DNA of 64,000 nucleotides, from NCBI GenBank assembly GCA_038503075.1, contig JBCAML010000003.1, forward strand, positions 1,798,001-1,862,000, in the 5' to 3' direction. The notes under the pieces are model-generated. The model saw nothing but the letters and a program-made list of their open reading frames with translations, was not told the origin of the DNA and ran no database searches. The position numbers and the translations under genes were made by a program. Shown here one piece after another: positions 26,501 to 39,700 of the stretch. Positions within the stretch are counted from its first letter, which is position 1. Every line of letters starts with the position of its first letter. The DNA comes from Gyromitra esculenta (lineage: Eukaryota; Ascomycota; Pezizomycetes; Pezizales; Discinaceae).

Positions 26501-29178
26501 TATTCCGGTACAAGAAGACGTATAGCGCGATGCGGCGACAGCGGTGGTGTCTGAATGTGTGGTTCCATCTCGGGTAGTTTCTCTATCACGCCTGTAGACG
26601 CATTTGTAATTTTTACATTCCCGCCATCCATCTTACCGATATCTACTGCACCAGTAGGAAGCTGGATCATTGGAACAACAGGACTACTAACCACTACCAT
26701 CTCCTGTGGTCCCGGCGTCTCCATTGTTAAATCCACCTCACCACTTCCACCAGCCCCAATATCCATACTCGATAAATCCATGCCACCAACTTCCCCCAAT
26801 CCCATATCCACATCATCACCACCCAGACCATCGTCGTCATCTCCAAACCCACTTAAATCTCCCGGATTATCAAAAAACGCGAAATCATCTTCCGTAATTC
26901 CCTGACCGAACATTTCATCTTCATCCATATCTCCACCAAACAGATCTGCCTCCCCCGCGCCGCCGGCAAGTCCTCCAATCGCCGCCGCATCGCTCTGTTT
27001 CCGCCCCTCAGGGACCGGATCCGCAACATTAGACCCATCAGCAATCCAATCCAGATCCATCTCCGTCGCCACTGTGCTCGTCGTAGGCGCAGTCGACATC
27101 GTCGTAGCCGTACTCAGGGCGCTCCCAGAACTCGTTGATCCGGGCCCTTGCATCAAGCTGTGCGGTTGCTGCTGACTGGCGCCGCCGGGCGGTGGCGTCG
27201 GATATACACCACCGGGATTCTTGGCCTCGACTTTCAGCTTCGCTTTACCCTCCTCTTTTGTGTCCATTGCCTCTGGCTCATTTTTCGCTGCTGCTGCCGC
27301 TACCGCCGTAGTTGCCGCAATATCTGGTTCAGATATCTTAATTTTTTCGAGCTTCTCGGCTTGTTCGGCTTCCTCTTCTGCTTGTTTTGCGTGACGGGCC
27401 CTTTTCTTCTTTTCTTCGCTGTGGGATTTGATTAAGCTGGCGCGCTCGTCTTTGGTGTTGAGCCACTCCTCGGCCCAGTTGACGGCGGAGGGAACATCCC
27501 ACCATTCGCTGCCGAGATCTTTGTATTTGGTGCCGGCACCGGAAGAAAGGACAAGGGACGCGAGTGAGACCGAGAGGCCGCCGGAAGCAAACCGTGAGTA
27601 TTCCGGTGATGTGAATATCGATTTCCACCAGACGTCATTGTCGTTTTTGTCGTCCTGGTTGCTGGTTGTGGTAGAGCCTTCGTCTTCGATATGTGCTGCA
27701 TCTCGGTCTGTGTCCTCTGGGGCTAGCGCATGTACTGGATCGTCTTCACTCGATTTAGCGAATAGTAATGCCTCCGGCCACAACACCTTAACCACCATCC
27801 CCACTCCCGGTGAATCTTTAAACGGAACCCAGATCTCAACGCGCCTCCATACCCCTTCTACTACCGTGTCTTCCAGGACACTCTTTTCCCTCCCAGTCCA
27901 TCCTTCTTCGGTCGTCGCAAGAATCCCACAGTCCTGTAAATAGCTCCTAACATCCCTTTTCCATATTTCCTCCTTCCCCGTTAACAGCTCGCTCTCACCG
28001 GGTACTAGCCGCCCCCACTCACCCCACGGCGCAATATAGACATCTCTGCCGCCATCTCCCTCCGCAAGCACCGCACCACTAACTCTTCGAATTGCCGGCT
28101 GAATCTCGGTGTGCGGCAAAATAAGTAAAGTCCCTGCAGTAGTTAGATAGGCCTCAAGCGCCAGCACTGTCGGGCGGATAACCTCCGGGAGTAGTAGCGG
28201 CGACGATGGGAGCAGTAGATCCTCAGATTTGTCTTTTGGCAGAGACCACGACGGCGCGATGAGCGTGCGGATGTTGAGCGGGGTATACCCGTGGAGTAAG
28301 GCGAGGGTAAATAAGAGGGAGTGTAAGACGGCCGCGATGAAGTGTTTATACGGGGCGTGGCGGTCCTCGGGTTCCAGCAGCGAGAGGGCTGATGGGGGCG
28401 GGTCGTCTTCAGTCAGGTCGATTGTATTCGGAAACATGCCGGGGGTGTTTGTAGGAAAGGAGGGAGTAAGCGGGGTACTAGCGGAGGACGAGGAGCGAAA
28501 AGATGCGGTAGGAGGAGGTGGAGGAGGCGCTAAGGTGGATGCGAGGAAGGTTCCGGTGGTAGATTCTGTGCATGTGCGTGAGTGTTTAATTAGCAATTGC
28601 AGAATTCCCTCACCGCATAATCGCATCGTAAATACCTCGTAGGCCCCATTCTTCCCGTAACCTGCCATCGAGTCGCTTCCATTTCCCTTCTGTCTCTTCC
28701 TCCGCGATCTGCGCCTGTACTTCACCCTCCATGGCATCGTCTCCGGCAGCACCACCGCCACCGTTGCCGCCATTCCCACCACCATCTTTCCCGCCGTGTG
28801 GGATCGCAGGCGATGTTTGCGAGAAGCCTTCGACCTGAAATATCCACAGTTCGGCCTTGTCGCGATCAGCAAGCACGATGGTCCCCTCGCGACGCAGGGA
28901 GCGTTCAGCGTGACGAAGAGCATTTGTGTCGCGACGGCTCGCGGGCAGTAGATTTGAGGGGGAAGGACGGTAAACAGAGTATGGTATTCTAGATAGGTTC
29001 TCCTGTTTTTTTGCTAATTCAAATCCATTTGAGTTTGGTTTGTTATTAGCCACAGTTACATTGTAATGATATTGGGTAACTTAAAATTGGATGGAGAGGA
29101 GGGGAGAGGATGGGGGAGAGAAAGTGGAATACGTACGATTTTGAGAACATTCGTTAGGCAGGTTTCGGGGGATTCCAT
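23587..29178 (-). CDS. MED13: Mediator complex subunit 13 (Med13/Ssn2)
   Basis: Med13 belongs to the Cdk8 kinase module of Mediator, which binds core Mediator and modulates RNA polymerase II transcription in the nucleus. I model four exons: 29178-29137, 29002-28636, 28565-24640 and 24567-23587 (1771 residues; all phases agree). The 14-residue first exon reads MESPETCLTNVLKI, matching the usual Med13 start, and exon 2 continues into the N-terminal domain. The middle is acidic, Ser/Pro-rich and probably disordered. A MID (Argonaute-like) segment lies near residues 1240-1300 (FGFAPCGGPKNVIGF). The C-terminal domain has the typical LHCAYAQSIDERWV and WTDNWG motifs and ends with PWHVGVAWKG. Introns are 134, 70 and 72 nt, with CTAAT/CTAAC branch sites in the first, second and third. 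The exon 2-3 join (28566-28635) is the least certain, although the alternative GTGAGG donor at 28613-28608 does not keep frame with that acceptor. Confidence 0.93.
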
Positions 29179-32043
29179 ATTCCTTCACCCAGGGTGTTCG
29201 GGGAGGAGGGGGACTGACGTCTACCCCAGGCCCGTCTTTAGTGTGTGAGTGAGTATGCGCGAGTGTGTGTGCGTGTGAGAGGGGGGGCGCGGTGGAGGTG
29301 GTGGAGGTGGTGGAGATGGTATGTTAGGTGGATGGGTGTAGTTGTTGATGTGCTGTGGGATGCGCGTGAGAATGCGGTTGTAGTCTCGGTTGAATGAGTG
29401 AGTGAGAGAGTGAGAGTGAAAGTGGGTGGGGATCGCCCTTGGTACCGCAGAAGCAGGGTATAAGGTATGGGGATATGTACTGGGGGTTCGTATGTAGGAG
29501 CAGGTATGTCGGTGATAGGTGGAGTAGAGTAGAGTAGGTAAGGGGGGCGTTGAGAGTAGAGGGAGACTTCTTGGTTTATTTTCTATTTCCTATTCCCTCT
29601 TTTATTCCCTCTCTTTTGATTCTCGTCGCGTATGATGGCGAGAGAGCAAGAGAGACGATGTTTCTCCTGCTGATGAGAGAATCAGACAACCTTGAATTGA
29701 AGGGTTGGCTTCGTGAGGCTCTGTTGGATTGGTAGATAATAGGTACAATACGATACGAGACAAATACGATACGATACGGGTACAGTGCTCTGTGACACTA
29801 AGGAAACGGTCGATGATATCAATCTTACCTTCTATTGCGTGTCTCGAGTGTTCCCTCTCCTGCAGATTCTTGATTGGAGGCTCGAGCGGGCTTTGGGGGG
29901 TTTTTAAACTACGTCGTGGATCGTGGGGATAATACTTTGGTTTCTATTGCACCAAACAGAGGGGGAGAAGAGCAGGAGGAGAAAAAGAGGGAAGGGAAGG
30001 AAGAAAGGCTAGAAATCACCGATGTGGCGGATAGAAGCACCAGATTCAGCACGATAGAGACAACTCTGAACGGTGATGGTAGTGGTAGTGGTGGTGGTCC
30101 AGCGTGACAGTAATGGTAGTGGTGGTGACAACATCAACAGTGGTGAGAGCAGCAGTGGTGTCCCGCGTGAACATCTTGATTCCTGACCGTCCAAACGTAC
30201 TTCGGCTATCGTGCTGACATTAACGGGAACAGAATGCCAGAGACGCGGTAGCACATCTCCGGGTGCGAGTAGGGGAAGGAAGGGAGAGAAGGAGGAAGGA
30301 AGCAACGGGAGACAGCACAGACAGACAGACAGACAGACAGACAATACAAATGGGAACGAACCCTTGGTAAGACTGTGGGCGTGTGTATGGATTGTGTGCG
30401 TATGTACGTACGAGTCGATTGTTCGGACGGTGATGTTCTGTTGTTGTCGGTCCCCTGGGCACGGACCTGTCGATTATCTGTCTGTCCATCAAATCCACAT
30501 CTGTCTGCCTGGCGCTCTACCCGCCCTATCCATCCCCGTGTTGTGTCTACATGCACTCTACCCATTCTGCCTATTCCCATCCCGCCCCGTCCCGAAGGCG
30601 GGTAACTAATCTCCACTCCGCTTCCTCAGGGTCCTTAGCCGCCATTCAGGGTTAGGTTTATCTATGCAGAGTCGCGAGACATAGCGTCATCTATTACCCG
30701 CGTGTGACCACAAGGGCGGATGGAGAACGTCCCGTCAACCTGAACATGCGTGGTGCAGTCCGATAGCTAATCGGCCGTTTGGGTGGGGATCGATCGGAAT
30801 CGTGTCATATTTTGCGTTGGGGAGGTGGATGGGACAAATGTTGGCCGTGTATACATATGATATTGTGCTGTGTGCTTGGGGTTTTCGCGCCAATAGGTGT
30901 TGGTGTAATTGACGGTGCAATCATATCTGATGTTTACTGATACTGTATTTTGGAGGGTTTTTTGACTAGATCAGAGATGGGTTTGCATTTTCCGAGTGAT
31001 AGTATATAATTAACTAGAAAAGGAGACCTATTCTAGGGCGTTTTTTTAGCACTGCCCCCCCATTACGTCCATTCACATAGCGTGATTCGCCTTGATGCTG
31101 TGAAATATCGTGGTGCTGAACGAGGGGATACCAGAGAGTTGCCAACCGAGTGATATTCAATGACGATATTAAATCACCTCTAACTGATGCATGCATGTTT
31201 ATCTTCCCCCTTACTACTTTAACTACTATTAGCCGTAGGGAGCTGCTGGTGTCGTAAAAACTGGCGAAATATGGCTTGCTGCTAAGGGTGGCTTGCACGT
31301 GAAAAAATTGATCCCCACTAAAACCTTACTATCTAACTGGCTTAGGTCTGTCCTATGCCCAAGCTATCCTTTAGTAGCAGGCCATATCTCACTAATTTTT
31401 GCGGTATGGAGTCGGGCGCGAGACTAAATTGAGCTGTTGCCCAGCTGCAAACACCATCAATACAACCACTCAACACCATCCCCACGATTACTCGTAGTAT
31501 AATTCGATGTCCGGTAATTTTGTTATCCCTAACTTTATCTTCCCACTCAGCCAGCCGACCAGCCTATAATCTCATTTAGTTGGACATAAACGCCGATACC
31601 GCTATGTATAAAAACAACAATAAAGCAAGTGAGAAAGACACCGTCTGGTCAGTTAGATCTACAAACCGCCAAGACACAAAAGGAAGGAAACAAAAACCCT
31701 TACTACCAATAAGAACAAGAAAAAATAAGCAGCAAGAAAAAGGAGATAATATAGGCCCCGATAATTATAAGGTTACATGTACGTTTTTTTGTATGAGTTT
31801 GAACGTTAACCCAGGTTACGTCTTAAACCGTCTAAAATGTAGCATAGTAAGAGAAAACAAAGGAGACAAGGTTTAAACAAGAGGTGAGAAGGAAGGGAAG
31901 ACGAAACCCCTTGTGTCTGGGGATGGAATAAGTGTGCATGCAATTCCCTAACAATGTGCATGACCTAAAAGACGAGAAGAAAAACCCGATATAGAGGGTG
32001 TTATAAATAAACGACTTATTTGACAATCCGGATCAGAGATTCG
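29179..32043. other. Intergenic: MED13 promoter side and phytochrome 3' flank
   Basis: No gene supported. The MED13-proximal part has GT/GA-rich simple sequence (29240-29420), GGT-type trinucleotide runs (about 29290-29320 and 30075-30140), a short ATACG array (29748-29778) and a GACA/CAGA microsatellite (about 30319-30344). Further on the texture becomes AT-rich. The minus-strand phytochrome gene ends at 32044, so its 3' UTR should lie just below that. Overlapping open frames at 30.0-30.6 kb follow the simple repeats and are not gene-like. Confidence 0.45.
30319..30344. repeat. Tetranucleotide microsatellite (CAGA)n
   Basis: About six perfect tandem units of CAGA/GACA. A simple sequence repeat in the upstream region of MED13, with no known function. 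Confidence 0.85.
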
Positions 32044-35000
32044 TCATTCGTCTCTGCTAGCATCCGCCTCCCGCTTCGAGATGGCCAGAGATTCATCCGG
32101 TGATCCCAAAAACCACCCTCCCTTCTCCCATGCACCTGGTTGGTAAGCAGCTCCACTCCTTACTTCCGGGCGCAAAATCCCATCCATCAATATCTGCAGC
32201 CGCTTGAAGTCTACAGGCTTCAGTATCCAGCCATCGAATCCGAGACTCATATACTCCTTGCGTCTCTCTTCGACCAGCGAAGCTGAGACGGCAAATATAG
32301 GGATGCGACCGTTGGATTGGTGCTTTATGGGAATATCTCGTGTAGTATCTGATAATTCATGGTCACGTATTCGAGTGGTGGAGGTGCCTCCGTCCATGAT
32401 AGGCATCTTGACTAATTAGCATGTTTCCTTTCGAAGGGGTAGGGCAAGATTAAGTATTATCATCCCTCCCTCCTTTGCTGCAATGCTATGTAAATTAGGA
32501 AAGAATGATAGTATTTAATCTCGGCCAGAATACTTGACTCGGAAAGAGCACAAGGGATACCAACTTGCATATCCATCAGCACTATATCATACTCCTCGCT
32601 CTGTTTTGTGAACAAATCCGCACATTCCGCACCGTTAACCGTGAGACTGACTTCGTGTCCAAGTTTCTCCATGCGCTTCTTAATAATCTTACTGTTGATT
32701 GGATCATCCTCCGCGACCAAAACTTTGAAGCTCACCGGACTGTCTTCCACGGAATCCATAGAGCTCGTATTTTGTTCGGGAATTTGAGGCGTTGAGACAC
32801 TAGACGATATATCGCTACTAGCAATTGCTGGAAACTCTTCTGGCACTCTTACCGCCTTCAATGGTACCGCCAACCCCTCGATGATCTCTTGGCCGGGTCG
32901 TTGTTGTGGCGCTGTTAGGGGGACTGGCCCTGACGAAAATGTGCCCCCTCGATCGGTTGTACCTGTTTTTGATTGAAAGGAAGGCTTGGAGGTGCTTGGA
33001 CGAAGAATCGTAGCACTTTCATTAGGACCAGAACTCATATGTGGACTTGAGATAGCATGAACAATCCTATCAATCTCGCTTCGTCCACTGTTTTGAGATC
33101 CCAAGCTTTTCATACTATTCATGCTACCCGAACTGCCCTTTCTCTCAATAGCAGGAGAATATCGATTTGGAGGGGATGAATTTACCAACAATACTTCACT
33201 CGGATTGCGTTCAAGTGGTGGTGTCACCCTCTGAGGCACTGGTGGTGATTCCATCGTGGCTACTGGTTGGAAGCCTGCTTCCATCCTTTCCTTCTCGGAT
33301 GGTAGTGTGAATGGAAGACTGATGGTAAACCGGGAGCCCTTCCCCACTTCGGATTTTAATCTCAGTTGCCCGTTCATATTCCTTATTGTCCTGGCTACAA
33401 CAGCTAAACCAAGCCCCAACATTTTCTGCCCTGGGATCTTTGAAAGTCCGTCAAGAGTCTGTGCTGTGGATGAGGAGGGCCCATGCTCAGCAGGTTTTTC
33501 GTCTTCGTCTTCGTCCTCGGTATGGACCTGCTCAAACTCCCGGAAAAGCAATTCTAATTTACTAGGCGAGATCCCTACTCCGGTATCTTGAATGGCAATT
33601 TCAACTTGACAGCGATCATCGAGGGCTTCAGGCATCCACATTTCTATTTTGATACCACCTATAGTGGTATGTTTAATAGCATTGCCCGCAAGGTTAGAAA
33701 CAGCTTGGCGTAACCGTGATTGATCTCCTTTGACAAACTTCGGTAGTCCTGGATATTCGACGATTTCCAAGCTGATATTCTTCCGCTCCGTGTCTGATTT
33801 GAACATTGAGGTTGCTTCGCGAATCGTGCTGGGTAGGTCGAATATCTCATCCATTACGAGATCTCTGCCTTCTTCAGTTCGAGTAAGATCCAAAAGATCG
33901 TTGATAACATAGATCAAAGACTTCGAAGCAGAATGTGATCTCATCAGATTATCTCGGGTTTCAGGGTCTAGGGGACCTTCAAGGGCAATCTCAATATAGT
34001 TGATGATAGCGTTTAAAGGTGTACGAACTACCAAAATTTAGCGCCGTAATCTTCTGGGGGGAAACTAAGTTACCCACCTTCATGAGACGCGTTTGCCAAT
34101 AATAATCTAGTCAACTGACTATTCTGCAAAGCTGCCTCTTTCTGTCTCCAAACTTCGATGAACTTCCCGTAGACAAGGCAAAGTACGGCCGCCGTTTCAA
34201 CTGGTTATTGGAAAAGTACGTATCAGTTATCTCGCGAGGAACCTAATCTTATGACGATCGCTTCTATAATAGGGAAATAGATAATCTACCTTGCTCTTCT
34301 GTCCACTCTCGACATTTGCCAGCCACTGTTTCACTCCAAGCCCTGAAACTTGTCCTAGGCTCTAGATACCCTTGAGTGCCTTGCTTTAGCGTCTTTTCAT
34401 AGGGGTTCCCAGCCCACTTTACGTGCAGCAACTGCGCCTTCCTGAAAAATACAATAAAATCAGTACCCCCGATACTTAGGGGCACCAATAATAAACCTGC
34501 AATTACAGAAAAACCAGGAGCGTAATTAAGGTTTGGGAAATCGAGTTTTAGATCTTGCGAGGTGACAACAGAAGTGAAATTGCGCATACGAAGGTACTCG
34601 ACCAAAGCCAAAGCTTCCTGCGAGAATTCCAGTTTGCCAAGAACCTTCGTTTCGTCTCTTATTGACAATAGTCCAAAGTCAGCGTCAAACAGCGTCAGTA
34701 AATCATCCGAGCTTGCTACAATATAGCCACTAGGGTTTTGCTCCGTCGGAACTGTGTTGATCAACTTTCGCGCGTGTAGTCTCGATGCATAGCTGAGGCG
34801 CTCAATGTTCCTACTCATCGTCTCACCAATAAGTCTACACATCTTCCGAATAGGAAAGCTCACTCGCATCCCCTTCTGCCCATAAGTATGACAGGAAACA
34901 AGACCCCAAAGCTCATTGAACGCTGTGATAGAAATGCTCATACTCGCTCGCACAGCCATATTCCTTAAGTATTTGATATGGATCGGGCTCATGGCTCTGA

Positions 35001-36789
35001 GATAAGAGTGGGTCATATCCAAGGGATTTTCCAGATATTCCTTACTTATGCAAACAAGTCGGGCAGTCTCTTGGTCTCGATCATATAAAAGACGCACTTT
35101 GTTGATTCGATATAGGTCGCGAGCTTGTTTAGGGATGTCTGAAGCCGGAAAATTAAGGCCTTTATATAAGTCCTTCGTAGCCCTCGAGTTAACTAGTTCA
35201 GAAACCACCCGTCCGTTCCAATTTTCATCGAACTGGTAAATCATGACACGGTGGAAACCCGTTAATTCCTTCACAACACCCACAGATATCTTGAGGAAGG
35301 CGTCAAGACTTGTTGCTGAGGAAAGTTGATCTTCAAGCATGGTGCATCATCAGCAAAACTTCCATGGAGGAAAAAAAAAGCCTTCAAGAGGTTATTACCC
35401 TGAATCTGGCCTAGTAGATTGAAAACCTCCATCGTTGCAGCCTGACCCCCCCGTCTCCGAGCGCGACGCAATACCCGAAGTGGCTTACTCATGCTTATAG
35501 TACTTTCCAACAGCTCTTGTTCTGATGGATCCGATTTTAGCGTGTCTTCTGGGGATGGTGGGCTTGACTCCTCATCTGCTAAACTAAATAAAGGAAATAG
35601 GTGATCATCCTCCAACTCCAACTCACATATCACCAGATCTTGGTTGTTCTCCGCTATATGGATTGCGCACCAGAGTTTGATGTTTGTTGAGTTTGGTGCT
35701 ATTACGGTGAGTGGGAAGACATCCGGCCCAGTTTGCACTAATTCGGAGGGATCATCCCGCACGAAGTCTAAATGCTCATATAAATTTTCCGTCTGTTCGT
35801 CAGAAAGGATGTTGCAAAAATTATCGAGTGCGAATAAAGTTGACGGCGAATACCCGATGATTAATTGGGAATTCTGTATTTCTTACATTTTAGTGGTTCA
35901 CGCGATGATCGTTATACTGTAACTACTAAGGTTGAGAACGAACCTCACTGACGATCTTCACACCTAACTTGCCATCCGTTTCCTCTTTAAGCGCTATCAG
36001 TAACCCAAATCCCTGGACAGCACCAGGGATATGAATGGGTTCATCCTCACATCGTTGCATAGTTTCAGTTCCAGCGACACCAGTAACAACGGCATGGCCA
36101 TCATCTGTCATTATATGCTTAAACCTAGCAGTGATGTATCTGTTTCCAGCAGCTTCTCCCGTAGGTTGATTTCCTCCTCCTTCCCCTCTCTCTCCTTCTC
36201 CTTGGATTATTCCCGTACTATCTGCCGTCTCTCCCTCCTCATTCTCCTCGGCACTTGCACTCAAGCCCTCTACTATTGACGAAACAGACAAACTACCCGG
36301 TTTCGAGGATGACCCCCCTCTCTCTGAAGATGACATATCATGTGTCCCTTTGAAGGAAGCAACTGAAGCCCGTCTGCTCTGCCCCCTACCCCCAGGAGAT
36401 CTTGAATGGCTCCTGCTCTGGATCCCAAGTCCTACTTCGTCTGATCCGCCGGTTGTAGACCCCACCACACTGCTATTGGAGCTCCAGAAAGTATTCGGCG
36501 AGCCAGGTGTTGATTGAAGCGGATACGAAATATTTACGACTGATCGAATAGGGTAAACAAGGTCTGCAGCGTCTGGTGAAAGTGGGCCGAAGTGGGCCCC
36601 AGGCCCTGCGTTGGATTCTGTGGGGGATATGTGCTGAGGTAGAAGTGCATCCGGAGGTGAACGCCCGCGTTGCTTTGGTGATACAGGATCTCTGTGAACG
36701 GTTTCTGAGGTCATGTTGGAAGAAGCTATGTCGAGCGCCAGCGGCGCACCAATGATTCGATCACTTTCATTACTATTTGTGGTGGGCAT
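32044..36789 (-). CDS. fphA: Fungal phytochrome hybrid histidine kinase (FphA type)
   Basis: A red/far-red photoreceptor that would bind biliverdin and signal through His-Asp phosphotransfer. Six exons: 36789-35944, 35873-35399, 35330-34290, 34200-34078, 34027-32565 and 32406-32044 (1436 residues, all phases consistent). After a roughly 240-residue disordered N-terminal extension comes the PAS domain with the expected chromophore cysteine (C247 in RCEDEPIHIPGAVQGFG) and, across the first intron, SE-NSQLIIGYSP. The GAF domain has the hallmark FPASDIPKQARDLY; the PHY domain has the tongue motif PRTSF. HisKA carries SHEVRTPLN (H827, split by an intron at the V codon). The HATPase has the N box NLAGNAIKHT, DTGVGI and GLGLAV. 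The receiver has AEDD, the phospho-acceptor D1314 in LMDMQ-MP and K1379 in LKPVD. No broken domain or missing key residue was seen. Introns are 70, 68, 89, 50 and 158 nt. Confidence 0.95.
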
Positions 36790-39700
36790 TAGGGAAATCT
36801 AGATATTGGGTTCAGCAATGCAATACAAGAAATAGGATTTTATCAAAGAGGAACGGTGTATTAAGGAAAGGGTGTGCAATAGAATATTTAGACGTACTGT
36901 TTAGACACAGGGTGTGCGTAGAGTGATGTGGAGTCGAGCTGGAAATCTGGGAGGCGTTAGACCCTATCAAAGACAAACGGGCCCTGACCCTCCCCCTGAT
37001 GGTGCGTTTTGCGGTGGAGGCGTAATACCTATAAAGATGAACCTAGCGACTGCTGTCGGTACCTATTTTCCGCACAGGGTTTCCAGTACCGTGGCTAGTT
37101 TCGAAATACCGGCGGGGTAGACCTGAGGGTAAATAACGAAGATTCGGCCGTTTAGAGGCTTACGATACCTGGGGTCTAGAGATATGTAGACACATATACA
37201 CGCACACGTACACGCACACAAAAAGAGAAAAGGAAAAGGAAAAAAGAAGGAAAAAAGAAGGAAAAGGGACTGTAAAATTGCCTTTCGTCTCAAGAGCTTG
37301 TGCCCGTTTTCTTGGATGCTTTAAAGGGAAAGTTTTTTTCTTTTCCTCGTGAAGTCTTGTGACGGCTTTCCCCCAGGTTAGCACAGAGAGTAAAAGAAGC
37401 CCCTCAGTGATCCCCTCGCTCTCTTAAGTCAATAGAATTAAAGCTCAGAGAGAATTACCAGTTGCTGTTCGCCCCTCCCGAATGTGAAGTGTGGCTTAGC
37501 AGACTATGCCCCCAGAGGCTAAGACGAACGAACCCGAGAATCTCCAGCCAGGACTCGTCGGCCAAAGTATCCGCGAACCTGATAGCCACTCGTTTCTCTG
37601 ACTATTCTTTGTGAGGGATGATCATCACTTTCCCTACTAATAGTGATACGCATTTATTTGAGTGCTGAGAGATGGAGCCGGCGTCGTGCACAAAAGCGGG
37701 ATTTCAAAAGAGAGTAGGCATCTTAGAGCCCGATAAAAAGAAATGAAAGCGAACTAAAAGTAAAAGATACAAGCGTTGGGCAAGGTAATAGGTGGATGGT
37801 TCGTGGACCCTGCAAATACAGTAGAGGGGTGCTATCAACACCCTCGCTCGTATCTAGGGAGGGGGAAATGCGATATACCAAGAAGTCGCGTTTTCCCAAC
37901 TCATCGAGGACGGGGGTTTGGCAGTTTGGAGGCAAGGGTTCTCGCCATTGCCATCCAGTGTAGCGGCTCCCAAGTAAGTAGAATGCTCCACCTAGAGTAA
38001 ACCGAATGATTTCCCTGGGTATTGCTCTGCTCCACCCAACTGCCCTGCCGCTCTAGTCTTCGAGCAAAGTACTTTGCGGACGGGTTGTTGGTGGCTGCCG
38101 TTTGAGTCAAAATAAAATCCCCCATGCCAGATCAACATCGAATTTGCATTTCTCCCATGCATATCACTTATGCATAGTGACGTCACGGCGTCAAGAACGG
38201 TGCTCATGTGGGCCGACAGGGTTGATGGTGACTTATACAGATCCTGAGCGGAGAGAACGCTCATCATGGCTATCTATCGAAGATAATCTACAAAACCAAA
38301 GCACCTATTTCGCGCGTTCTTCGAGATATATTACGTGTCGGTATCGGCGGGAAGGTCGTGTCTCCCACATCTTGCCGACTACATGGTTCAACGTTTCACT
38401 CGATGGCACAATAGCGCGGAAACTTGGTAGGGTTGCGTGCGATGGACATTGCCAATCTCCTGGATTTCGAGACGGGATTGGATAGCTGAATATCAGCCTC
38501 TTGCCAAGGAGGGTAATACTCTATTACAGGTAGATCGATAGGCCTAATCTTTTAGAGTTTGAGAGACGGAATCCCAGCCAACGATGGTACATTTGTTTAA
38601 AGCACACTCGAGATGTCGCCGTACGATTCCAGTCAGATCCAATAACCCACCGATAGGGTGTTCGTGCTGAAGTATCCGTAGATGAGAAACGGGCGCGACA
38701 CGGCTCCTGGGCCTATTTGACGGCGAAACCGACTAAGGGTATCCGTGTGTAGGGGCTTCTATGCTTCTATGTCCCAATCGGTCGAACACAGTCTTGAAGA
38801 TGGCTTTTTTTTAAAGGCCTCGCGGGCGGGAGATCGAGCCCCAGAGTTTTTTTGAACTTAAGATCGAGCAGATTCGAGTCCAGGGTCGTGCCGGCTAGAG
38901 CTGTTCCGAATCCCTTGCAGCTGTGGCTACATGCGGTTGCCTTGACGGAGTAGGTTCAGCCACGTAGTTACAGTACGGGTATCTTAAAGTGCTGTGCCTT
39001 GTCCACTTAAGTGTTGTCACCAACATTCGAAGCAGCTGATCCAAAAAATCTGGCACATATTAACGGATCGCCTGTAAGTAATCCCTTATTTTTTTTATTT
39101 TTTTTATTAATGTCTCGAAGGCACATGGCGAGAAAAAAAGGTGTTCATCCTAAGAGCCTAATACTACGGGGTAAATAAGACGAAGTGTGGCGCGCCTTCC
39201 TGACCTTTCAACAATCACATCTCCTTAACATTAATACGGTTATCAGTTTCTATTTGGCATAGTATTTAGAACAAAACTTACTTTGCCTATTTATTAATAT
39301 CTTCATGATCGGGCTAGGAATGTGGTTTGTATTCCGTGTTATCGAAAGCAACTTTTGCACACCCGTAGTACTCTAGAGTAGGTGTACTCTAATCAATTAG
39401 GTAACGCTATAGTTTCCTGAGACAAGCCTTGGATCGAGATGTGCTCGTATTCTTCAAACGTTACCGGATAAAGGTATGGGCTGCCGCCAACATGCAGTAT
39501 GCTCATCCGCATCCTGTAGAATGTAACAGGCTAAGAATAAAGCGGATACTCCACTAAGAATCTCCTATGGTTTTTTGACTTTCGTACAACTAAGAGCTTA
39601 GTCAAGTAAATTCTTGTATTTTGTTAGTAGCGCGTTAGATAGATATTCACTGAAGGCAAGCCAGCAGGAGAGACATGGCGCTTCCCGTTACCGGATTCCG

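Noticed and set aside
30009..30616. Overlapping 90-136-codon frames on both strands
   Set aside because: They follow simple repeats (GGT, CAGA) and Cys/Ser/Thr-rich low complexity; not gene-like.
38815..38910. tRNA-like GATTCGAGTCC string
   Set aside because: No T-stem pairing and no acceptor stem could be found.
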